A stretch of 64,000 nt of DNA from Marisa cornuarietis (taxonomy: Eukaryota; Mollusca; Gastropoda; Architaenioglossa; Ampullariidae), in NCBI GenBank assembly GCA_004794655.1, contig SMMW01000093.1, positions 227,433-291,432 on the forward strand. The letters run 5' to 3'. Made by a program: the position numbers and the translations under genes. This document shows positions 55,587 to 64,000 of this stretch, piece by piece. Under the pieces are notes generated by a model that made no database searches, was not told the DNA's origin, and saw only the letters and a list, made by a program, of their open reading frames with translations. Positions within the stretch are counted from its first letter, which is position 1; each line of letters begins with the position of its first letter.

Positions 55587-55595
55587 AGCTACAAG
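55587..55595. repeat. Right target duplication of the family A LINE
   Basis: AGCTACAAG, same as 54,639-54,647; the satellite resumes as TTGTATAGAGATAGC. Confidence 0.85.
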
Positions 55596-56275
55596 TTGTA
55601 TAGAGATAGCACAGTTCTGTAGCAACATTTTGTAAAGAAATATCTGTACTGTAGCTACGTTCTATAGAGATATCATTGCACTGTATCTACACTTTGCATA
55701 GAGATATCACTGTACTGTGGCTACGTGTTGTATATAGGCCAATACATAGTACAAGTTGTATAGAGATAGCACAGTTCTGTAGCTACATGTTGTATAGAGA
55801 TATCGGTACTGTAGCTACGTGTTGTACATAGCCCAGTACATAGCTACGTGTTGTATAGATATAGCCCAGTATATAGCTACATGTATAGAAATAGCACTGT
55901 TCTGTAGCTTTATGTTGTATAGAGTAGCACAGTTCTGTACCAACATGTTGTATAGAGATAGCCCAGTATATAGCTACATGTATAGAAATAGCACTGTTCT
56001 GTAGCTTTATGCTGTATAGAATAGCACAGTTCTGTAGCTACATGGTATATAGAGATATCTGTACTGTAGCTACGTGTTGTATATACCCAGTACATAGCTA
56101 CATGGTGTATAGAGATATCTGTACTGTAGCTACGTGTTGTATATACCCAGTACATAGCTACATGGTGTATAGAGATATCTGTACTGTAGCTACGTGTTGT
56201 ATATACCCAGTACATAGCTACATGGTGTATAGAGATAGCCCAGTATATAGCTACACGTATAGAAATAACACTGTG
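55596..56275. repeat. 33-bp satellite, right part, with a 60-bp higher-order repeat
   Basis: Diverged units (TTGTATAGAGATATCACTG, TAGCTACGTGTTGTATA). At about 56,037-56,235 an exact 60-bp block (CTACATGGTGTATAGAGATA to GTTGTATATACCCAGTACATAG) is repeated three times, newer than its surroundings. Confidence 0.93.
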
Positions 56276-56284
56276 GCCTATGTT

Positions 56285-56692
56285 CTGTTCGTGGGACACT
56301 CTGGGCCACAACAAGCTACTCGCCACCCTCCCTGTCTTACACACCACCTGTCTTCATGCCACCTTCCCTGTCTTACACACCACCTGTCTTCATGCCATCT
56401 TCCCTGTCTTACACACCACCTGTCTTCATGCCACCTTCCCTGTCTTACACACCACCTGTCTTCATGCCATCTTCCCTGTCTTACACACCACCTGTCTTCA
56501 TGCCATCTTCCCTGTCTTACACACCACCTGTCTTCACGCCATCTTCCCTGTCTTACACACCACCTGTCTTCATGCCATCTTCCCTGTCTTACACACCACC
56601 TGTCTTCATGCCACCTTCCCTGTCTTACACACCACCTGTCTTCCTGCCACCTTCCCTGTCTTACACACCACCTGTCTTCCTGCCGTCCTGTG
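56285..56692. repeat. 36-bp minisatellite (about 11 copies)
   Basis: Unit CTTCCCTGTCTTACACACCA plus CCTGTCTTCATGCCAT; frames in several phases open as 12-residue repeats. Last copies read TTCCTGCC. Confidence 0.94.
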
Positions 56693-56737
56693 CGACAGGA
56701 GGAAGTAGTTCTCACTAGACTAAGGTTAGGACACACC

Positions 56738-56845
56738 CATGCCACGCAGTCGCACCTCTTGTATGGTGAACCACCACCAGTGTGTCCCATGCCACGCAGT
56801 CGCACCTCTTGTATGGTGAACCACCACCAGTGTGTCCTTGTGTCA
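56738..56845. repeat. 52-bp direct duplication (2 copies)
   Basis: CCCATGCCACGCAGTCGCAC plus CTCTTGTATGGTGAACCACC, two nearly identical copies in tandem. Confidence 0.9.
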
Positions 56846-57726
56846 GGCAATGTTTACAATAGTACATGTTTGAACAACAGTACTCCACAGTACTCCACAG
56901 CAATTTTGTATGCAGGCTCTTTGTTTTTCTTAGTTAGGTCCGTCCCATTGGCAACTTTTTTCGATTTTGAAAAGGATAGAATTGTATTATAAGATTTAAG
57001 GTTTATATATATCTTGTTACATTTTGTTGTGGATTCTGGTTTTATCTCTGTTTTATATATCACCCTCTACCTCTGATATTAGTATTGTTCCTTATTTTAC
57101 AAGTTTTGTTAACGATGTTATCATGGGGTTTCTTGGTTTAAAAACATTTAATTTAACATCAGTTGCTTGTGCCGCGGTATGGCCTGAGTTGCTGGCTGAG
57201 CGTTACACCACACTAACCACCCAGCCTATGGTGTGTATCAGTTGATCCACACTTGTACTGACACCTGTCATTAAGTGTACTGGTGGCGAGAGCTCTCAAT
57301 TAAAGATCAGTCTTCTAGAGTTTGTCCAAGCATGTCACGGCGCTGTCTCATTCCCACCTTCGTGATGAGATGTTAACTGCTGCTGCACTTGCTGCCAGTT
57401 AGCTGTTAGTCTTGTCGAGCGAATTCCAGCCCATTCTTCTCACCCCTATCCCTTCCTCTGTCTAATTAACTTCTTCTCACCTCTATCCCCTCCTTTGTCT
57501 GATTATCAGACTCTCGTCTCTCTTTCCGTATGCGCAACTCTCATGCGTGATGTTGCCATGGTGACTACCCGGCGCCTACAAAAGATAGCACCCCACAACT
57601 CCATCGTGGTTCCCTCCCCTTTCGGTCTACTGCCTGCTGTCTGTAGACTACCTTCACATCACTAATGTCTATAGACAGCCCCAATATACCAGCTGTCTGT
57701 AGATAGCCTTCACATTACTTCAGCCT
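56846..57726. other. Spacer, no gene recognised
   Basis: A/T-rich to about 57,150, then mixed. Near 57,645-57,725 a repeat of about 45 bp (GTCTATAGACAGCC and CTGTCTGTAGATAGCC) precedes the LINE and continues after it at 58,400-58,430 (GTCTATAAATAGCCC), so the LINE sits in or beside this small repeat. No gene supported. Confidence 0.55.
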
Positions 57727-58395
57727 CAGTGATGAAAATCACCAACAAGGAGGAACTTCCAATCCATCTTCAAGGAGAGAAAATCCTAGAAACAGACCGC
57801 TTCACATATCAGGGAAACATCATTAGCAAGGATGGTGGAGCTGACGACGACATCAGAAGCCGCATCAACAAGGCTAGGCATGCTGTCAACACCCTACCCC
57901 ACATCTGGAACTCCCGAGCATTATCCCTCTGCAGTAAGACCCACATCTTCAACACCAATGTGAAGGCAGTCCTACTGTATGGCTCTGAAACCTGGAGAGT
58001 GACAAACACCATCAACAACAAGCTCCAGACCTTTACCAACCGATGCCTTCGCCATATTTTGGGAATAAGATGGCCTGAAAAGATCTCCAATAGCAGCCTG
58101 TGGACAAGAACTAACCAGAACTAGTCAAGACATCAAGAAGCGCAAGTGGGGCTGGATAGGACACACCCTGTACAAACCAGCTGACACCATTGCCAGGCAG
58201 GCACTTGACTGGAACCCTCAGGGGAAGAGGAAAGTCGGGAGGCCAGAACAGACTTAGAGAAGATAAGTAGAGAGTGAGGCAAACGATGGCGGAACCACAT
58301 GGACCCAACTGAGGGGGGCTGCCTTAAACCGGGTCCGCTGGCGAGGTGTTGTTGCGGACCTATGCTCCTCGAGGAGTAACAAGGAATGATGATGA
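57727..58395 (+). mobile_element. Family B LINE, plus-strand, 5'-truncated
   Basis: Same family as 36,405-37,489: matching DRFTYQGNIISKDGGADDD, LLYGSETWRVTNTINN and CLRHILGIRWPEKISN. Starts late in the reverse transcriptase, downstream of the catalytic Asp pair. Ends with a stop and GAATGATGATGAGAGAC. The frame breaks at about 58,124 with an in-frame stop (TRTNQN then TAG), after which the remaining match is in shifted frames. Confidence 0.85.
57729..58124 (+). pseudogene. Family B reverse transcriptase carboxy fragment
   Basis: 131 codons after the catalytic region; residues from IHLQGEKILETDRFTY to RWPEKISNSSLW align to the minus copy at 36.4-37.4 kb. The catalytic FADD motif is absent because of 5' truncation. 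It is non-functional. Confidence 0.85.
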
Positions 58396-58444
58396 GAGAC
58401 AGCCAGTTGTCTATAAATAGCCCTCATATTATTCCAATGTTAAA

Positions 58445-59520
58445 TTATTCATATTTCTGAATGCAGATGATACTGTCGTTTGTTCTCAAACACCAGAAAA
58501 CCTACAGAATGCTTTAGACAGCATGAAAAAATACTGTGACAAGTGGATCCTGACAATTAACGCAGACAAAACAAAAATAGTTATATTTTCTAGAGGTAAA
58601 ATAAGAAAGAAACCAACATTCATATATAATGGTGAGAAACTTGAAATAGTAGATTTTTTTTATTTTGGCCTGAAACTGAATTATAACAAAAAATTTCTAG
58701 TAGCACCAAAAGATTTATATGACAGAGCCTCAAGAGCCATGTTTGCTCTACTAGAAAAATGTAAACAGTCACAACTACCACTAGATATACAACTTGACAT
58801 GTCTGACAGAATTGTCCTTCCAATACTTATGGTTGTGAAATATTGGCATCAGGAGTTAGTGATATTTGTGTTAAACTTCACATAAGATTTCTACAAAATG
58901 ATCCTCAAAATAAGAAAGTCCAGGCCATCTTGTATAGTGCTTGGAGAGTGTGGTCGCTTCCCTATTAGTCTTCTTATTAAGAGTAGGATGCTCAGCTTTT
59001 GGGTTAAATTGATAAATGCAAATAATAATAATAAACTATCAAGCGTTGTATATGGAATGCTCTTAAACTTACACCAAACAAACATCCTTCAGTCTAGCTA
59101 CATCAGTACTGTCCAGACAACACTGCAAGATTTTGGTGTAAGTGGAATATGGAGAAACCAGAAAAACATAAACATGTCAGGTGACTGGTTCAAGAAGAAG
59201 GTAGATAGGTCCCTTCAGGACCAGTACATTCAGAAGTGGTTAGGAGAACTAGACTTCAAACAAGAATCCTCAAATTATAGAATGTTTAAAAGTAGAACCC
59301 TACTTAAAAATGCTTCCCCTTGATTATCTCCCTTTAATAAAATGTAGGACATTGAATAACCATTTTCAAGGGAATACATGAAGGCAAACAGATATCCCTA
59401 AAAATGAAAGGTTCTGTAGACTCTGTAACACTAAGGACATAGGGGATGCAGTCCATTATCTATTTAGTTGTAAAAAATTAATGACAGTGTAAAAATTATT
59501 TACCACTTTACTATATCCAC
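58445..59520 (+). mobile_element. Family E LINE, 3' portion of reverse transcriptase
   Basis: Starts in the catalytic block with NADDTVV (about 58,460-58,481; the Asp pair is present, the residue before Ala is changed from the usual Tyr or Phe). Continues MKKYCDKWILTINADKTKIV, PTFIYNGEKLEIVD, RASRAMFALLEKCKQSQLP, then after a stop SCIVLGECGRFPISLLIKSR, a WRNQKN and WFKKKVDRSLQDQYIQKW region, and, in a further frame, a carboxy CX2CX9HX4C motif (RFCRLC then HYLFSC, about 59,408-59,478). The order fits a LINE type common in marine invertebrates. Stops and frame changes show it is broken. Confidence 0.8.
58523..59323 (+). pseudogene. Family E reverse transcriptase, broken into two main frames
   Basis: 58,523-58,885 (120 codons) covers the palm/thumb part after the catalytic residues; 58,898-59,323 (141 codons) continues it in another frame. 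No start codon is meaningful. The amino part including the endonuclease lies outside the fragment and is missing. Confidence 0.8.
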
Positions 59521-60294
59521 AACTCAAATGCTTATAAACTCCAGTCTTTATTAACTTTAAAAAATGAAAAGACCCTCAGCAAATGAGATCAATTTGTGAA
59601 GATATTACTAAGGATGGTAAAGAAGATGAATTAATAAAATGTTTATATATTTGGGTGGGTGGATGGGTGAGATATTATATATATTGGGATGGATGGGAGT
59701 GTGTTAATATGTACAATACCCTTTGGAGAGTAAAGAAATAGTAAACACAATATATGGGAAGGAGAGTAAAAGAGAAAACAAGAGTGAGTTTATCCTTTGC
59801 TTACATGCATTCATATGTTTTAAATTACTTGACTACATAAAGAAGCAGCCTTAGCAGCACGTGGAGTCGTGTGAGGCGCTTCGTGTGCCTGGGCGAATGT
59901 CATATGCGGGGCCGATGCACAGCCGACAGCTGTAAGTTTAGGCTATAGACCATACCACAAAAACCTTTCGCAGGGCCCCCTCAGGCACACGGCAGTCGCC
60001 CCAGTTGCCACCCCATGAGGTCATATATAGGTATACAGGAAGAGGCTGAAAGAAGGAGAGAATGAATGAGTGATACAAAGAATTAGATTGGGGGGGGATT
60101 TGTTCTCTTGTTTTTTGTTTGCTCTATTTTTTTTATAATAGCTGTCATAAACTGACCAGTGAGTGTGTGTGAGTGCGAGATACTGTATATGAAGATAAGA
60201 ATGTGTGTGAATATGTATGGATACATGTTTAATAACTCAGTACCCCTTAGAGGTAATCTTGAATCTCGTTAACCTTGCCAGGTTACACATAAAA
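59521..60294. other. Probable LINE 3' flank or spacer, with a short inverted repeat
   Basis: A/T-rich to about 59,830; some may be the family E 3' untranslated region, which I cannot delimit. CGTGTGCCTG (about 59,881) and CAGGCACACG (about 59,983) form a 10-bp inverted repeat about 92 bp apart. G-run near 60,091-60,099. No gene supported. Confidence 0.5.
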
Positions 60295-63200
60295 GACAGT
60301 ACACATGTATGTGTGTATTTGTGAACACATTGTAGTCCAGTATACACATACAGACAGTACACATGTATGTGTGTATTTGTGAACACATTGTAGTCCAGTA
60401 TACACATACAGACAGTACACATGTATGTGTGTATTTGTGAACACATTGTAGTCCAGTATGCACATACAGACACTACACATGTATGTGTGTATTTGTGAAC
60501 ACATTGTAGTCCAGTATACACATACAGACAGTACACATGTATGTGTGTATTTGTGAACACATTGTAGTCCAGAATGCACATACAGACACTACACATGTAT
60601 GTGTGTATTTGTGAACACATTGTAGTCCAGTATACACATACAGACAGTACACATGTATGTGTGAACACATTGTAGTCCAGTATACACATACAGACAGTAC
60701 ACATGTATGTGTGTATTTGTGAACACATTGTAGTCCAGTATACACATACAGACAGTACACATATATGTGTGTATTTGTGAACACATTGTAGTCCAGTATA
60801 CACATACAGACAGTACACATGTATGTGTGAACACATTGTAGTCCAGTATACACATACAGACAGTACACATGTATGTGTGTATTTGTGAACACATTGTAGT
60901 CCAGTATAAACATACAGACAGTACACATGTATGTGTGAACACATTGTAGTCCAGTATACACATACAGACAGTACACATGTATGTGTGTATTTGTGAACAC
61001 ATTGTAGTCCAGTATACACATACAGACAGTACACATGTATGTGTGAACACATTGTAGTCCAGTATACACATACAGACAGTACACATGTATGTGTGTATTT
61101 GTGAACACATTGTAGTCCAGTATAAACATACAGACAGTACACATGTATGTGTGAACACATTGTAGTCCAGTATACACATACAGACAGTACACATGTATGT
61201 GTGTATTTGTGAACACATTGTAGTCCAGTATACACATACAGACAGTACACATGTATGTGTGTATTTGTAAACACATTGTAATCCAGTGTACACATACAGA
61301 CAGTACACATGTATGTGTGAACACATTGTAGTCCAGTATACACATACAGACAGTACACATGTATGTGTGTATTTGTAAACACATTGTAGTCCAGTATACA
61401 CATACAGACAGTACACATGTATGTGTGTATTTGTGAACACATTGTAGTCCAGTATACACATACAGACAGTACACATGTATGTGTGAACACATTGTAGTCC
61501 AGTATACACATACAGACAGTACACATGTATGTGTGTATTTGTGAACACATTGTAGTCCAGTATAAACATACAGACAGTACACATGTATGTGTGAACACAT
61601 TGTAGTCCAGTATACACATACAGACAGTACACATGTATGTGTGTATTTGTGAACACATTGTAGTCCAGTATACACATACAGACAGTACACATGTATGTGT
61701 GAACACATTGTAGTCCAGTATACACATACAGACAGTACACATGTATGTGTGTATTTGTGAACACATTGTAGTCCAGTATAAACATACAGACAGTACACAT
61801 GTATGTGTGAACACATTGTAGTCCAGTATACACATACAGACAGTACACATGTATGTGTGTATTTGTGAACACATTGTAGTCCAGTATACACATACAGACA
61901 GTACACATGTATGTGTGTATTTGTAAACACATTGTAATCCAGTGTACACATACAGACAGTACACATGTATGTGTGAACACATTGTAGTCCAGTATACACA
62001 TACAGACAGTACACATGTATGTGTGTATTTGTAAACACATTGTAGTCCAGTATACACATACAGACAGTACACATGTATGTGTGTATTTGTGAACACATTG
62101 TAGTCCAGTATACACATACAGACAGTACACATGTATGTGTGTATTTGTGAACACATTGTAGTCCAGTATACACATACAGACAGTACACATGTATGTGTGT
62201 ATTTGTGAACACATTGTAGTCCAGTATACACATACAGACAGTACTCATGTATGTGTGAACACATTGTAGTCCAGTATACACATACAGACAGTACACATGT
62301 ATGTGTGTATTTGTGAACACATTGTAGTCCAGTATACACATACAGACAGTACACATGTATGTGTGTATTTGTGAACACATTGGAGTCCAGTATACAAATA
62401 CAGACAGTACACATGTATGTGTGTATTTGTAAACACATTGTAGTCCAGTATACACATACAGACAGTACTCATGTATGTGTGTATTTGTGAACACATTGTA
62501 GTCCAGTATACACATACAGACAGTACACATGTGTATTTGTGAACACATTGTAGTCCAGTATACACATACAGACAGTACACATGTATGTGTGTATTTGTGA
62601 ACACATTGGAGTCCAGTATACACATACAGATAGTACACATGTATGTGTGTATTTGTGAACACATTGGAGTCCAGTATACACATACAGACAGTACACATGT
62701 ATGTGTGAACACATTGTAGTCCAGTATACACATACAGAAAGTACACATGTATATGTGAACACATTGTAGTCCAGTATACACATACAGACAGTACACATGT
62801 ATGTGTGTATTTGTGAACACATTGTAGTCCAGTATACACATATAAACAGTGCACATGTATGTGTGTATTTGTGAACACATTGGAGTCCAGTATACACATA
62901 CAGACAGTACACATGTATGTGTGAACACATTGTAGTCCAGTATACACATACAGACAGTACACATGTATGTGTGTATTTGTGAACACATTGTAGTCCAGTA
63001 TACACATACAGACAGTACACATGTATGTGTGTATTTGTGAACACATTGTAGTCCAGTATACACATACAGACAGTACACATGTATGTGTGTATTTGTGAAC
63101 ACATTGGAGTCCAGTATACACATACAGACAGTACACATGTATGTGTGAACACATTGTAGTCCAGTATACACATACAGACAGTACACATGTATGAGTGAAC

Positions 63201-64000
63201 ACATTGTAGTCCAGTATACACATACAGACAGTACACATGTATGTGTGTATTTGTGAACACATTGTAGTCCAGTATACACATACAGACAGTACACATGTAT
63301 GTGTGAACACATTGTAGTCCAGTATACACATACAGACAGTACACATGTATGTGTGTATTTGTGAACACATTGTAGTCCAGTATACACATATAAACAGTGC
63401 ACATGTATGTGTGTATTTGTGAACACATTGGAGTCCAGTATACACATACAGACAGTACACATGTATGTGTGTATTTGTGAACACATTGGAGTCCAGTATA
63501 CACATACAGACAGTACACATGTATGTGTGAACACATTGTAGTCCAGTATACACATACAGACAGTACACATGTATGAGTGAACACATTGTAGTCCAGTATA
63601 CACATACAGACAGTACACATGTATGTGTGTATTTGTGAACACATTGTAGTCCAGTATACACATACAGACAGTACACATGTATGTGTGACAACATTGTAGT
63701 CCAGTATACACATACAGAAACTACACATGTATGTGTGTATTTGTGAACACATTGTAGTCCAGTATACATATACAGACACTACACATGTATGTGTGTATTT
63801 GTGAACACATTGTAGTCCAGTATACACATACAGACAGTACACATGTATGTGTGAACACATTGTAGTCCAGTATACACATACAGACAGTACACATGTATGT
63901 GTGAACACATTGTAGTCCAGTATACACATACAGACAGTACACATGTATGTGTGAACACATTGTAGTCAAGTATACACATACAGACAGTACACATGTATGT
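60295..64000. repeat. 58/50-bp minisatellite array (about 67 copies), runs off the right edge
   Basis: Unit CACATTGTAGTCCAGTATAC plus ACATACAGACAGTACACATG plus TATGTGTG with or without TATTTGTG, so lengths alternate 58 and 50 bp in recurring orders. A marker copy (GTAATCCAGTGTACAC) occurs at 61,281 and again 656 bp later at 61,937 with the same neighbours, and TATAAACAGTGCACATG occurs near 62,841 and 63,389. All long minus-strand frames here (up to 1,098 codons) are translations of the array. Confidence 0.97.

Noticed and set aside
57165..57260. A minus-strand tRNA-like SINE start (GGTTAGTGTGGTGTAACGC)
   Set aside because: Only one short motif is suggestive; no B box or SINE body could be recognised.
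60237..63994. Minus-strand frames up to 1,098 codons
   Set aside because: Pure translation of the 58/50-bp array; several phases are open at once and no unique domain is attached.
1..64000. CRISPR arrays
   Set aside because: All regular arrays are head-to-tail tandem repeats with no unique spacers between repeats, and the DNA is eukaryotic.

Overview
The window is eukaryotic, non-coding DNA, probably from a marine lophotrochozoan such as a gastropod mollusc. That is inferred from the mix of non-LTR retrotransposons (RTE-like, L2/CR1-like), a GTF2IRD2/ZBED-type hAT element, a tRNA-derived SINE with a central motif common in marine invertebrates, and TTAGGG-type telomere motifs; the species cannot be fixed from sequence alone. 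I see no intact host protein gene, no rRNA or convincing tRNA gene, no prokaryotic feature and no CRISPR array.

About half of the 64 kb is minisatellite: more than 30 tandem arrays with unit lengths from 20 to about 78 bp, mostly unrelated in sequence, each separated by 0.1-1.5 kb of non-repetitive DNA. Several carry higher-order periods (310, 150, 600 and 656 bp among them). Nearly all long open reading frames (up to about 1,100 codons) are translations of these arrays and should not be read as genes. One array (18.1-19.2 kb) has a 41-bp unit containing TTAGGG repeats fused to their inverse, and a degenerate CCCTAA-rich tract lies at 45.8-46.1 kb; with the minisatellite density this suggests, but does not prove, a subtelomeric setting.

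About a quarter of the window is transposon-derived. A complete-length but broken hAT element (13,915-16,200) has matching ends and an 8-bp target duplication. A nested stack occupies 20.6-26.5 kb: a plus-strand RTE-like LINE (family A) was hit by a minus-strand copy of the same family (10-bp target duplication), by a 669-bp TTAA-flanked element with imperfect inverted repeats, and by the 3' end of an L2/CR1-like LINE. Other family A copies lie at 39.3-39.9 kb (decayed) and 54.65-55.59 kb (9-bp target duplication, inserted in a 33-bp satellite). A second LINE family (B) lies at 36.4-37.5 kb (13-bp target duplication, inside an older L2-tailed insertion that itself interrupts a 32-bp satellite) and 57.7-58.4 kb. 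A third (C) splits a 28-bp satellite at 48.9-50.8 kb and has left an orphan 3' tail at 41.43 kb. A fourth (E) lies at 58.4-59.5 kb.

Layout: 0-13.8 kb, eight main arrays with spacers; 13.9-16.2 kb, hAT; 16.2-20 kb, four arrays; 20-26.5 kb, nested transposons; 26.9-36.1 kb, seven arrays plus a SINE; 36.1-38 kb, nested retroelements in satellite; 38-48.9 kb, arrays, a decayed LINE and microsatellites; 48.9-60.2 kb, LINEs alternating with arrays; 60.3 kb to the end, one 3.7-kb array running off the window. No genes act together here; the structure records repeat expansion punctuated by transposition.
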